Numbered from the stretch's first letter, positions 12,066 to 25,126 are shown. The stretch: 64,000 nt of DNA from Mortierella sp. BCC40632 (GCA_011634665.1 WAEK01000017.1:983501-1047500), one strand, 5' to 3'. The notes: a model not told the origin generated them from the sequence alone. Translations and numbers: made by a program.

Positions 12066-15000
12066 TCATATTTCCACGTTCCTGTCTTGGACTCTATCCG
12101 TCCTGACCTCTTCCATCATCACCGCATCCTCATCCTCCTCAAGCGTTTGTCTTGTCCATCTCCTGCTCCTGCTTCTGTTCGTATTACTCTCCCCTCTCGC
12201 TCCCCTTCTTGAAGGAGAACGAGAAGAAGAAGCAGTAGAAGGGCAATGACGAGGACGACGACCCTCCAGTCCCAACCAAAGTTCATCCGGATCCAAATGA
12301 TCGACCAAGAAATGAACATAACTAGGGACTAGATCCTGTTCATATTGATAAGCCCATTCAAACAATTCACAAATCGCGGTCCTTGCATCCAAATTCGAAA
12401 TCAATACCAGTTTGGAAAGTTGACGAAGTTGGACCAATTGAAATTGTGTGGCGGCCGTGTAAATGTCTCGCCAGGAACAATCGAATGGATCTGGATCTGC
12501 TCTAGAGACCCCTCCTCCTCCTCCTCCTCCTCCTCCTCCTCCTCCCTCCCTCTTCTTTCTCTTCTTCTTCGACAATGACCCATACGATGGCGACGATGAT
12601 GACGACGGCGACGGCGACGAAGAGGTGGGTCTTGTTGGTTTTGACTGAGAGGATTCTGATCTGAAGTAAGGATGGGTTCTGCAACATTGGCCGTCAATCC
12701 CTCCAAATGCTCATTCTCCACCTCTACATTCGGACGCGTTGTTCCAGGGATTGTCGAGGTAGTGAAAATGGAAGCAAAAGTCGAGGTAGTGGTGGCGGGT
12801 AAAGAAACTGGATCTGTTGTTTGTCTTCTCGAATCCATTTCAGTTCCGGACCCATCCTGTCCAAGAGGATGTTGTTGTTGTTGTGGTGGTGGTGGTGGTG
12901 GCTGTGGCTGTGGCTGTGGCTGTGGTTGAGAATGACTTCGATGACAATGACCACATTGGCGACAACGACGTGCCCCCGCCGAGGGACTCATGGGGACATG
13001 TCCCAAATACAGATAATACAACACGGCTCGAAAGACATTTGGTTCGATATCATACAACACAATCTGACCTCGAATTCGTTCCAAGGATCGACCTTCCCGT
13101 GTAACCGTACTAGGAGGGACTCCTAGATTTGAAGTTGCATTTGTTGTGCTATGCATCGTATTTGTTCCTGCTCCTGTAGTAGAAGTAGAAGAAGTAGAGA
13201 CGGGTTGTTGACGCAGTTCATGTGCTGCTGCAAGGTACAATGGGTGTTGATGTGGTGGTTGTGACTGTGAAGTCAACGGCCGAGAAACAGGAGGAGGATA
13301 AAGTGGACGTGCATACCCTTCTTCATCCACAGCAGGATCTTCAACCATCCTCCTCCTTGTAGTACCAGTAGTCGATGAGCCTGTTGTTGTTCCTGCTGTT
13401 GTTGCTCCTGCTGTCGTTGAAAGAGTCGCCAAAGGTGTGGACGATGGAGGGGCCATCTCGTGGTGTGATATGCTCTGGAGTAGACGACTAAAAAAAGCAT
13501 AGCTCTCCAAAACAACACTGTGCGCATGGAAAACCTCAAGCGCAGACTCTTTCAATGACGACAAAGGCAGTGCTGCTGTCCGACGGGTGTGCAAAGGTTG
13601 AAAGGTCGAGTCGGTGGAGGGATAGTTGCTATTGTTTCCACTGCTGTGATTCGATCGAGGTTGTGATCGTTGTGATGAATCACGAGTGGTGGACGTGGTC
13701 GTAGCCGAACTGACGGGTGGTAATCGAGATGGAACAGTGTTGTCATGACCACCTGTCCTCAACCCTGTAGTGACCCGATTCGATCTAGCGGAGGAAATCC
13801 CCTCAGGTCTCATCAACGGTCCTCGAGTGAGAGCTGCAGTCGAGGGCATAATATAAATGATCACATCCTTGGATGCCTGGTCTCCATACATCTCTTGAAG
13901 ATTCCGACGACAATAGGCTGTATTCTGTTGTCTGGACAAGGGGAGTGGACTATCCGGGATCCGTCTCCAGAGTCTCTGTGTGGAAAAGCTCGTCAGTGAG
14001 AGACTGAACCCATAACTGGCTCCATTGTTGTAACTCACAGAGGACGGATCCAGATGGACTAGCCAAAAGAGAGAAAGCAAGCACTTTGGTCAGTCATTTT
14101 TTTCTTTCTTTCTTTTATCCCTTGAAAGAGTAGGATCATAAGTATAGAAGAGATAATAGTCATCACTTTCTTACCAGTAATGCCACCCTTGGACAATAGA
14201 TGCTCGCCTCGGATCCTTTGAGTTTGTTCGACTTGTTGTCTTTCATACGACAAGACCTGAATACTTTTCAAGCGTTTCACAAGTGCACGATGATCCACCA
14301 CCACGCCTTCTCCACCTCCAACCCCTACCGCTGGCAATACGGTCACAGGAACCGCAGAAGGGTTGGGTGAAAATTGAACTTGAACCGATATTTGAGTCCC
14401 TTGTTCTTCCAAGACACGTTCCACAAAGAGAACATGCCATGTTGGATGAACATCCAATACGGTCTTGTAAGGTTGATCTCGTGCATGACGAGAGGTTTTG
14501 GGAATGTCAATGTTTAAAGTCACCTCAACAGATTCTTCTCCAATCCCTACACACCCCCAACCCATCCTTGTCTCTGCGTCCCCTCCTCCTCCTTCCCCGC
14601 CGCCACCTTCTATTCCTCCTCCATTATCACCATAAGGTGGGATACTATCCCCATCGTTTCCATGTCGCTCCATCTCTTCATCTTCGGATTCCAGATCCAT
14701 GATCATACTCTCAAGCGAACTCTCGGCTCTTCGAGGCAACAAGTCATAGAACGCAATCGGTTCTGAAGGTGGTAAATTCATGACAGGAGGTTCCTTTGTC
14801 GTCAATCCATTCAAACCTATTCCAAATCGATTCGACATAAAGGATCGATTCGGGAGAGGGTGTCGAGAAGGTCTTGGTAGGGTCCAGGGTCCAGGTCTTT
14901 CAATGGCTGGACCATGTCTGCTAGATGAACCCCCCAAATCTTTTCTATCCAACACTCGAGGTAATCCAAACAGACCACGAGCTGGGGTCACGGTGTGAAG

Positions 15001-16080
15001 TGAAGGTGGAGGTGGTAGAGGAAGGGATTCATGTCGATCTTGAAATCCCATCTCGGTGGGTTCTTCTTCAGTCTCCAATCGTGGATGCTGTGGCTGTGGT
15101 TGTGGCTGTGATGACGCGCCAAAGGATTGATGAGGACCCAATCCGACTGGAAAAGGTGACTGAGAGTAGTAGGCTTGTTGTTGGGTCATGATCGCGGTTC
15201 CGATAAAGTGGTGTTGATGACGTGGTGTTGCTGCTGTCGGAACAGGAGAGAACGGATCTCTCAACAATGGACGAGGTGCTGTAGAGGACTGTGCTTGTGG
15301 GGGTGGAGGTGCAGACGATGTGAATGGGTGCCGTTGGGTCACGGTTTGGGAATAGGGCTGTGTCATAGGAATCGGTCGACTCGACGACGACGATGGTCGA
15401 TTCCCTTGGTCAACACTCTCCGATGCAACTCCTTGAAGACCTCCTCTCGTCGGCCAAGGCGTTTCTTCTGCATGTCTTACTCCCGCAAAAGGAGCAGGTG
15501 GTCGAGTCAAAGGTGGAGGCAGTTGCATTTGTTGTTGGTGATGATGAGACTGGCTCAAAGATGGACGCTGAGACTGTGTCATGTGAAATCCTGGAGGCAA
15601 CTGTTGTTGTCGCATACGGCTATCATTCTGAGCATTGTCTGGTCGAGGCCGAGATCCATGGTGGTGCTGTCGGGCGTGTGGATAGGCAACCTCAGCTATG
15701 TGCTGCGCCAACGGTTGTGGGTATGACGAGTGAGGACGGGCAGAGCTACCGTGCCAAGTCGATTCTTGCCCTCCAGTCAACAGTGGAGTCGGTGTTGCGA
15801 TGGGAGAGTGTCGAGAAGAAGGCGGCATGGGAGGCATGGGAGGCATGGGAGGCATGGGAGGACGAGACCCAGGGTGTCTCCACTGAAGGTGCGACTGTTG
15901 TTGTTGCTGCTGTTGCTGTTGACTTGAGTCATAGGTTGGGTAGGTAGGGTGGGTTCGTGGTTCTGGGTCTGGAGGGGCCCCGAGTCGAGGTCTTGCGTAC
16001 TGGGCTCCGGTCGAGTACGGATGACTTGAGCCAGGACCTGGACTTGAACCTGGAGGGTGTCTCTCCTGCGTGCTTTCCAT
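12066..16080 (-). CDS. Large BTB/POZ domain protein with disordered N-terminus
   Basis: Probable BTB adaptor, for example for a cullin-3 ligase or a transcription complex; the partner is unknown. Exon 1 is 16080-14175, exon 2 14058-12586, exon 3 12496-12066; total 1,269 residues in a phase-consistent model. Residues 1-480 are Pro/Gln/His/Ser-rich with a poly-Gln stretch and PPM repeats. Residues ~500-635 form a folded beta-rich segment that could be MATH-like. The BTB fold starts at about residue 695 (SKDVIIYI, then FHAHSVVLESYAFFSRLL), is interrupted by long low-complexity inserts, and finishes in exon 3 (DIYTAATQFQLVQLRQLSKL, then a BACK-like helix with CELFEWAYQYEQDLV). The second intron (89 bp, GTATGG...GCAG) lies inside a GAG-repeat region; without it the BTB core is out of frame. 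The C-terminal end is uncertain. Confidence 0.75.
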
Positions 16081-16647
16081 ATTCTACTTTTTTTTTTCTC
16101 TCTCTCTCTTTGTTTCAAGGCTGTTGAATCTCGACTTTTCAGTTTTGGGATCTGACAAGGTGGACGATTTCGAGAAGGGTGAGGGAAGGAAAAAAAAAGA
16201 AAAAAAGAAAAAAGAAAAGGAAATAGGTTGATTCTCGATTCTGTGGCTCCCTCTCTCTCTCGCTCTCGTTCTCCTTCCTCCTGGAGAGAGGCCATGGGAG
16301 AAAGAGAACGATCAAGACTGAGTGAGCTGACCTGTCTCTGATAGATCATGATTGATTCTTATAATGGGCAAGTGATCGCCTATCACAAAGGAACGATGGA
16401 ATGATGAAAAGAAAAGAAAAAGATATCCCAGTCTCTGGGGTCTTGGCTCACAATCCTCTCTGAAGATGGTAGAGGGGGAAAAAAAATGCCAAGAGTTGTG
16501 TACCTGGACACAGTGCACTCTGCACCACCTTAGCTATAGTCTGGACCTTATTTACAAAATTCTATAGAGCCAGAGCCTCTCTCTCTCTCTCTCTCTTCGG
16601 ATGTTTATCCTAATTGCTTAATATTTTTAATAGGGAAGTTCGTAGCT
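16081..16647. other. Intergenic region between BTB and pseudo-helicase genes
   Basis: 567 bp between the BTB start codon and the stop codon of the next minus-strand gene. Sense-strand CT tracts (GA on the minus) occur at 16100-16118, 16250-16265 and 16580-16596. No gene seen. Confidence 0.7.
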
Positions 16648-19600
16648 CTAATTGACAATTAGCTCCGCAATACTGGTCTATAAGTTAACAGTTAACATGG
16701 GAGATTAAAAAAAAATAAAATACAAAGTCAGTGAATAGATCCAAGTCCCTCTCCTTTTCTCCTTGTAATGTAATAAAAAAAAAAAAAAAAAAAAAAGGAA
16801 GCGACTTCTTACTGGCATGTCGTCGATCATTGTTCGGAAATGCTGTTGAATCATCCTGATGGCTTGACCTTCCCCTCGTTGGCCATCCACAAGTGTCACC
16901 TTGATACCAACCTTTCCTCCTGATCGATCTACCCATTTCACTCTAAGGTAAAAATAAAAATAAAATAAAAAAAAAAAAAGAAAGAAAGAGGCAAGGTGAG
17001 TAATCTTGTTATATCCAGCGTTTCGTTATGACCCAATCAGCACTAGAAAAAAAAAAAAATCTTTTTTTTACCGAGGAATATACGTCTGGACAGTAGGAAC
17101 TTCATAGCTGACCACCAACGGTACCGCAAAGGCTTCCATCTCCCAGGCCGTCTCGTCCGTCAAGACCAGATAGGTATTCGGAGGTGACGTCCTAAACTTT
17201 CCAAGAGCCAATGTCTTTGTCCCAACATCCATGTCCGAAAACTTGAGGGGATTTTCGATATTGGATTTGAAAAAAAAGAAAGAAAAAAAAAAAAAAGAGG
17301 AAGAAGGTTAGCGCATTCATTCATCCATTTGCCAGTACACAACAGTTGAAAAATACAAAGAGAAAAAAAAATTTAGAGAGAAAAAAGGCGGACAAACTCC
17401 CTTGCTTTCTTTCTCTCACTTACCAACGCAATGGCTGATGCTCCTTTCCGTTCCCGGATCCTACCTACAACTCGTTCCACAACTTCATCTCGATTACAAA
17501 ACACAACGGCTCGATGAGCACCACTCTCCTCCAAAAGATCACACAACGTCTCCATTCGCCATCGTCCATCGTCCTCCCGGCTGGTGTTCGTCATGTATTT
17601 GTAAAATTGCAAAATCCCCTTGAGCGCCATATCGTGTCCTTTGACCAAGGCCTTGGTTGGCTGCACCATATACTGCGACACATAATCCAACACATACGGA
17701 GGAACCATGGTCGAAAAGAACAAGAGCTGCACAGGTGGTGTCGTATTCGTACCAGACCCGTTCGTCTGCATGCCTCCTCCTGATCCTGATCCTGATCCTG
17801 ATCCTGATCCCGATAATGAGTTCATGGGTACAGAGGCAGAAGTATTCGAGGCAGATCGTGGTCGAGATTCAATCTCACCAAAACTTCCAGAAAGTCTCGA
17901 GTTGATCCCGGTCGTGGAAGCAGAACTGTTCATAATCCTTCCATTAAGTGCAGCCACGGCCATGGAAACAGGCGAGGTTGGACTCGAATTGGGAGGTGTC
18001 ATCAAGGATCCCGACCCTATGCTCCCGTTCTGAGTACCATAACTGCCTTGATTCGGAATACCCACGACCGAAGGATTGTTCTCTCGAATCATCGAAAGTA
18101 AACTTACAGTCGCCTCCTTTTGTGGTGCCGTCAACAAGATATCAGCGTTTTCGAGTGCAAAGATCTTAAGTGAGGCAAAACTGATTTGTTTGGTTCGAGC
18201 TAGGTTCAGCACCTTGTTGGGTGTTCCAATGACTACATGCGCTGCAATGACGGGCATGGGTTCTACAGGACTACCGGCATTGCCTCGTGTGTTGTACCCG
18301 TATCCACCACGTCCCTGGCTGTTCCTGGGACCATTGTTGGCACTCGATGTGTTGACCTGAGTCGAAGAGATGGTACCAAGAGACAAGGTCGCATTGTTTC
18401 CTTCTGCACTGATCAAACATGAAATCGTTGGCATGAACCGTGCCAGCGCCAAGAGAACACGTTGGACATGAAGACAGAGATCATTATTTGAGCAGAGAAT
18501 CACGAGTTGTGGATGGATCGAGGTAGCAGGCAAGGTGAGGGCATGCAATAAAGGGATGACATAGGTCAACGTCTTGGCTACATCTGGTTTCGCTTGCACT
18601 AAGACGTCATGTCGAGTCATGATCATTGGAATACCGCGTTGTTGGAGTACTGATGGTAGTTTTAAGCTAGAATGTAGATCCCGTTGAAAAAGAAAAGAAA
18701 AAGAAGAGTTATCAGAACAAAGCCCTGTTTCACTTTCTATTCCTGTAGTGAAGAGTAAAGAGGTGTGTGTGTGTGTGTGTGTGAAAAGGCAATCCCTACT
18801 TACCCGTATGCATAGATGCCACGCAACAGTTCAGGAGAAAGATTAAGTTTGCTGAAACAGTCGGCCGCCTCGATCTTGTCCGTTTGGACTAGAGCACCTG
18901 TCGCGAGTGCTGACCGGACCGTGTAGTTGAGCTTGACCGTGTCGCGTCCTTGTGGTGTGGGCGAGATGGCTGCTTGAGAGGATGCACGGACTGCTTGCTT
19001 TACAATGGACCGATCCCATCCAAAGCGAGAGCAGGTGTGAGAGTGTGTGAGAAAAAGCCTTATTAGCCACTACCTAGATTTTTTTGGTTTCCTAGTTCAA
19101 GCTCGTTCGATAGCGAAAAAAGAGATACTGAGAGAGTTTCCTTACCGAATACCGCTCGGTAATACTAGGCTGTGGTTGAGTCAGCAAGCTTTCCGAGTTT
19201 GATCTAGAGTCTGGGGTGATCTGCAATGATCGGCGTTGAGAATGCTAAAAGAAGAAATAATAATAGTAATAATAATAAAGCAGCGTCATCAAGGGAGGAT
19301 CAAACAAATAACTCGAGGGTTAGTTAAAAAGAAAAAAAAATAGGCTAATAAAGTACTTCCTACCCCCTCTCGCTCCACCCAATCCAAACAAACTTTGGTT
19401 GACTTACTGCGTTCATGGAGTTGTCTGCCAAGTTTCCAGACAGCGAGACCATCGAAGCGGGACGCAAGCCTTCTGCTGCCAAGCTAACACCAATCGGCGC
19501 AGTGGAAGATCTCCAAAATGGTGGTGGACCTCCTGTAGGCGTGGTCGCTCCTCCTCCTCCTCCTCCTCCTCCTCCTCCTCCACTACTGGGACCAGGGCTG

Positions 19601-20490
19601 CTGCTATTAATATTAAGACTGCTACTGCTAAAGTTCTGGTTAAGACTGCTAGTACTGTAGTTCTGGTTAAAACTACCGGCACTATGGTTCGGGTGGCTAC
19701 CCAAGATGGAATTGTAGCTGGTCGAGGTGGAAAGCACAGGGGTGGAGGGACTTTGTGGTTGTTGACTGGGCTTGGAAATGGCCACACTGTACTTTGGGAT
19801 ATGATTCGTTGTCTGCACCGTGATTGTCTGAGGTCGACACTCCGACTCCTTCTTCCCGGAGGATATCTGTCCAGGGGTTGACCCACCGACATTCTCATGA
19901 CCATTGACAGTCGAGTCGAGTTTTTCTTGACTATGTCGTCGTGGATCCAAATAATTAATCGATGGAGGTGAACTTTCCGAACCCGTCGAGTCCTCGTCAA
20001 TAGTTTGTTCCAGCACACTTCGAGTATTAAGAGTTCCTGCCAGAGGGGAAGGTCGTCTCTCCGAATCGGACAAATGTCCTCCGTTGACACTGATGCTGCT
20101 TGAGTTGGCAGCGGTGGCAGCCGTGGTTGAGGAGGAAGACGATGAGATGGTGTTGTCCTGTTGTGTTCCTGCCTGTTGTTTCTTGCTTAGGATCCTGGCA
20201 AGAGCCTTTGTCTCATCCTTGACGGTCGAGGGTCTTCTCTGAAGCAAGGACCGAATGCTATCTTGCCGACGGGCTGATGCAGCGACGGCATTTTTTTCCT
20301 TGTCGTCCACTTTGGACCATGGATCGACATCCAGGTATTTAAGCTCGGCGTCCGAGTCGCCACCATCTCCTTCCTCCATCAGAGCCGAAAGGCCGTCACT
20401 CAGAACCTTGACTTCTTCGGTGATACGCGTGAGCAGTGTCTGGACGTGACAGACAGAGAGCGAAAGCTCTGCAAGGGACATGGCGGACAT
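16648..20490 (-). CDS. Degenerate eIF4A-like DEAD-box protein (predicted pseudo-helicase)
   Basis: Two-RecA-domain protein clearly built on the eIF4A scaffold but lacking nearly all ATPase motifs. Exons: 20490-19408, 19244-19146, 18997-18804, 18666-17424, 17241-17072, 16942-16813, 16677-16648; 982 residues in phase, the last exon ten codons. Residues 1-395 are disordered with an amphipathic start. The Q-motif region (FSKLNLSPELLRGIYAYG, PSVLQQRGIP) is kept. Motif I is AKPDVAKT (Lys490) instead of AxxGTGKT; PTRELA is replaced by CSNNDLCL; TPGR is TPNK; DEAD is ENAD (631-634); SAT is STM; motif V is TDETAWEME; motif VI HRIGRxGR is absent. A ~110-residue Gly/Ser insertion separates motifs II and III. 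The C-terminus DDMPTSIAELI matches the eIF4A end. Exon 3 may start further upstream. Likely a scaffold or regulator in mRNA metabolism. Confidence 0.85.
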
Positions 20491-20858
20491 GTTATTCGTC
20501 TTTTTTGAGTCGTTTTTTTTTTCTTTTGTTTTACTTGTGAGGGGTCTAAGGAGAGAGAGAAAGAGAGAGAGAGAGCGTGTGTGAATGTGTGTGTGTGTGT
20601 GTGAGAGAGAGACAGGGGGGAAGAGAAGATAGATCTAGGCCTGTGGACAAAAAGAGACGAGGCAAGTCAAGAGGGCGAGACAAAGGTGGGACTTTGGAGA
20701 GAATGGAATGGAGGAAGCGTACGTCCGTCAGGTCGGAATGAGCCAAGTCAGGCAGGGGGTGTGGGGGTAAGTCGGTAGGAAGGAGAGTGGGTGGGCAGGT
20801 GAGAAAGAGACGACGACAGGATGAATGAGCGGAAAGCAGAATGTGGGATGATGGAATC

Positions 20859-20909
<51 letters not shown>

Positions 20910-21157
20910 GCTCCGAACTGGAATCGAGTATGAGGATGTGGACAAAAGAGAAATGGACCGTGGAGAGAGAAAGAGAGAGAAAGAAAAGAAAGAAAGAGAG
21001 TTGGCCACCACTTTTCTCACTCTCCCTTTTCTCGCTTCTCTTCTCGACTCTCTCACTCTCTCTCTCACTCATTACAAAAAGGAATGTGGTAACATCATCA
21101 TCGTGGTGAGGAAGCGTGACTCTCTGCTGCAAGGGCCACCAGAGCAACGCCCTGAGT

Positions 21158-21205
<48 letters not shown>

Positions 21206-21367
21206 CGATCCTTCCTCCTCCGCCCGCTTAAAAAAAATAGGGGCGTGTCTGGATGGTCACCTGTGTCCGCCTCTTGACCGTTTTGCTCAGGATGGGCGTG
21301 TGTGCGCGCATTCAACTAACCGCCCGCGCCACACCTTGTCTGATTAATCTTGTCATCCGGCATTCGC

Positions 21368-21400
<33 letters not shown>

Positions 21401-21524
21401 CTTGTACTTTTCTATCGTCTTGTCGGCTTTCCACTCCTTTCTTCGTTCCTCTCCTTAATGGGCAACTTCCTTCTCTCTCTTCTCTCTTCTCTCTTCTCTC
21501 TTCTCTCTTCTCTCTTCTCTCTTT

Positions 21525-21581
<57 letters not shown>

Positions 21582-22024
21582 TCTTGCTCTTTCTTTCTCG
21601 CTTTCTCAATGTCTCAATGATCAGACTCAAAACGTGAGAAAGGATTGAATGTTTAAGGAGGTGGATGCAAAGTTAGAGAGATGTAATTTTGGTAGATGAG
21701 AGGAAGAGGAGGAAGAGGAGGAGGAAAGGAGGACGGAGAAGGGAGAAGAAGAAGCAGGGAAGAAGAGAAGGCAAATGCATCAGGAGGTTCGAGAGTCTAT
21801 AGGACAACAACAATGAAAAGAAAAGAAAACACATGCATACTGAAAAAGAGTGGGGGAAAGGGTCAGATTAACGTCTGTGTAAGAGTGTAGGGAATGGATA
21901 GTTCAATGGTGTTTTAGTAGAAGAGGAGAAGGAGGAAGAGGGGAGAGAAGATGGAGAAGAAGAAGAAGAAGGAGAAGAAGAAAGAAAAAAAAGGGTATAG
22001 GTAGGTTTAGGGTAGCGAGCCATT
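20491..22024. other. Intergenic region with dense GA/CT repeats
   Basis: 1.5 kb between two minus-strand genes. GA tracts lie at 20539-20573, 20861-20904 and 21161-21203, CT tracts at 21373-21400 and 21529-21578, and TCTCT pentamers at 21474-21525. No coding signal is supported; every long frame here is a translation of repeats. Confidence 0.7.
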
Positions 22025-24373
22025 TTAGTTTGCAGAAGGGTCAAGACCACTATCCATTCCCATCTCGTCATGCTCGCTAGGATCACTTTCCTCATCCTGA
22101 TGACAGAGCTCATCATCTTCACCTTGATCACCATGCACAGGTGCAACTCCATAGAGACTAGGAGAGGGACCTCCTTCCGTCATCGAGGTCGTTGGTAGAG
22201 CGCCACCACCCGTACGATGATAATACTGCGCATGCGCAGGCGGTGTCGCTGCAAAGGGATGTGAATGCGACATGACCAAATTCGAAGACGATGAAGCGGA
22301 AGCAGTTGAATATCCAAAGGTATACCCTGGATAACCTGAAAATCCTGCCATGGCCTGCTTATGAATCGGATGTCGTTCATGGATCCAGTGACCATTGGGA
22401 TGACGCGTTGGCGTGGGCGAGACAAGCAGCGGAGGACCTGTGCTTGCATATTGCCTGTGGACCACTGGATTCTGTGCTTGTTGCAGATTGCGAGGCATTG
22501 GATATCCAAAGGCTAGTTCACGTCGCGAATGCATTGGTGGTAGACCTACCAAACCACTGGGTGTATTCTCTTCATCAGGCAGACCACTTCCTTCCAAGCT
22601 AATTGGATGGGCCTTTGCATAGTGGTCTTCTTGGTCCCAAGGGGAGACGCCTCCATGGGATCCCGATCCAGCCCCATGGTCATTATGGCTATTATCCTTG
22701 ATATCGATTGTATCCATTGATCGAGGGTTGTTGTCCCAGTTAGAGTAGGGGGTGTAGAATGGTGACTGACTATAGGCACGATCCACACTGGCGGATCCAG
22801 TTCGAAAATGCCCCTGGGCAATGCCATGTCCTTGTCCCTGTAGATCCTTATGGGATCGATCTGCCAGGGTCTCCACTGCACGGCTGCGTTGTGGAGATTG
22901 CAAAGAAGTTTCGAGAGAATGAGGAGTCATTCGATGAGCCTGTGGCCGCTGTTGTAAAAGCGTCGTGTAGCGCGACTGCTCATCGCGATCTAAATGCTGT
23001 AGGCCATGGTAGATCTGACGTAACTGAAGGTGTGGTTGCATATAAGGTGGTGGTTGAGGCTGGATTTGGGGTTGGATGGAAGAGACACTGACGTTGCTAC
23101 TGCTGCGAAGGTGTGTCAATGGTCTCCCAGTGTATACGGCGGCCATGGCAAGTCCGCCCTCGGTCTCTGGTCCAAGAAAACTGGAAGTAGACACTGGCCT
23201 CTGAAGGCTCTGGCGTCGACTAGAGCAGAGGGGACAATGTTTGACGAAGCGTGCAATAAGCTCCTTTGGCACCCAAGAGTAATGCTGTCGGACCTAAAAA
23301 AAAAAAAAGCAAGGAGGAAAATCAACCTTTAGAGACTCTTTCCTGGCAAACGATCTTTGACCCTGAAGCGAATTTTTTTGTTATGTTACCTCTGCAGAAG
23401 TCTTGTCGCGGCCACCATGAGAGCTCTTGCGATGACAGTAGACAAGAACATCATACAGACATTCCTTTGTAGCCACCGGTTTGCCTCCGTGGCAAACGAC
23501 GTGATGCGTCGCTGTAGTTGAAAGAGTAAACATCTTTTTGGCCCAGAACCGAAACTGTGCTGTCGAGACCTGAGTATTCTTTGGTTGAAGAAGGACCATC
23601 AGAATCTTTTGATACATATTATTGGTGAGGAGTGCCTTTTCTCTCTTTTTGGGAGAGAGGGACAACAGGTAATCCTCTGCCAATTGAAGAAACTCGGCTT
23701 CGGTGATAAAATTATTGGCATGGACTTCATGTGAACTCTGGGGACGTGATGCCTGTTGTTGAAGCATGGTCGCATTGTCGAGTGTCTGTTCTTCATTCAT
23801 AGAGTACCCAGACTCATACTGACGATCAGCGGCCTCGTCTTCGTCAATCTCCTCGTCCTCTTCTTCATAAAGATCCTCCTCTTCTATCGAAAGATGTCGG
23901 AATTGAGTATGAGAATGGGTCTGCATCATAGGATGCCCCAACTTAACATCCTGTCGCTGAGGTTGTAGCATCGAGAGTCGTTGCAAGTAGTGCTGATGCT
24001 GTGTCTGTGAATCGGAAAGGCCTTCCATGAGAGAAGATGGAGGGGGCATCATCAACTCGATAGGAACTGCTTGATTTGGAGGCCGCATTTGCTCCGCCTG
24101 TGGCAGAGAGTCTCCATGAGCAAATGACATTCCATACCCTTCTGGATTCTCTAGACTGTGGATATAGCCTAGGCCATGAGTGGAGGAGGCTCCATGATCA
24201 AGACCAAAGCCACCCAGTGCTGTAGGGAGTGATGCATGAGGATGTTGACCAGAAGGACGTAGACTGGATCCGGGAGTCGATTTTGCTGGACCGAGTCCTG
24301 AATCGAACAGAGATTCATCTTCTGCAAGGGATCGGTCTTTATGGGTGGTGTCGGTCGGTCGAATTGTATTCAT
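22025..24373 (-). CDS. NOL4-like protein with integrase-type HHCC zinc-binding module
   Basis: Two exons, 24373-23390 and 23293-22025, with a 96-bp phase-0 intron; 750 residues. Residues 1-215 are disordered with an acidic run (EEEDLYEEEDEEIDED). Residues ~220-350 are the only folded part: a helical segment (TEAEFLQLAEDYLLSLSPKK, then YQKILMVLLQ and FRFWAKKMFTL) followed by ECLYDVLVYCHRKSSHGGRD and a second block ending FVKHCPLC. His314, His319, Cys348 and Cys351 reproduce the HHCC pattern of retroviral/Ty3 integrase zinc-binding domains (HxxxxHGGRxKT...Y.WVP...CxxC), an arrangement also present in animal NOL4 and KRBA2. No integrase catalytic core follows; residues 352-750 are Gln/His/Ser/Pro-rich. 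Probably a domesticated transposon-derived nuclear protein. The ATG is preceded by long T and A runs. Confidence 0.75.
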
Positions 24374-25088
24374 ATCTTTTTCTTCTTTTTGTGGGGAGAA
24401 CGTTTCAAGCTAGATAACGTGTACGATCGTGGATGAGAGAGACTTTTTTTTTTTTTTTTTCCTATTTTTTTCCTTTTTTTTTTTTTTTAAAAAAAATTAA
24501 AATAAAATAAAATCCAGAGCTGTGTTTACCAAAGGCGATGGCGAATAATCGAGGTGGGTCGTCAAACGGGATGGGCAATTGTCAGCAGAGTCAAGAGACG
24601 TCAGGGAAATTTGGGCAGTTGGAGTGGCGCGTCAAAAGGAGGATGGAGAGAGAGAGTGTGTGTGTGCGTGTGAGCAGATGGGAAGGGGAAGAGGGGGGGA
24701 AGGATACTGCTGCTGCAAATTGACGGTCGGATGGCGGGTATGGAAGCGCGTCAAGGAGGGAGCCCAAGAAGGCGGAAGAGGCTGTGCGGCAGGGGAGAGG
24801 CTGGTGATAGGAAGAGGAATGAGATCAAAGGATTGATAAATGATGATAATGATGTGTTCAAGATCGTGGGAAGGAGTGAGAGCGAGGGGCTGTGGTCATA
24901 AGGCGGTGTGAGACTGGGGTTATCAGATCGATGTCAACACGCGTCGTGCGCCGAACAGTCGCAGCCAGGCGGGAGGTCTCTGGTGCTGAGCTACGGCGCG
25001 CGGGGAGTAAAAGGAGGAGGGGAGGCGGGCGAGCAGTCTAGGCGTAGCAACTGCACGTGCTGGAGGTAGTGGTGGTAGTCAAAGTTGA

Positions 25089-25126
<38 letters not shown>

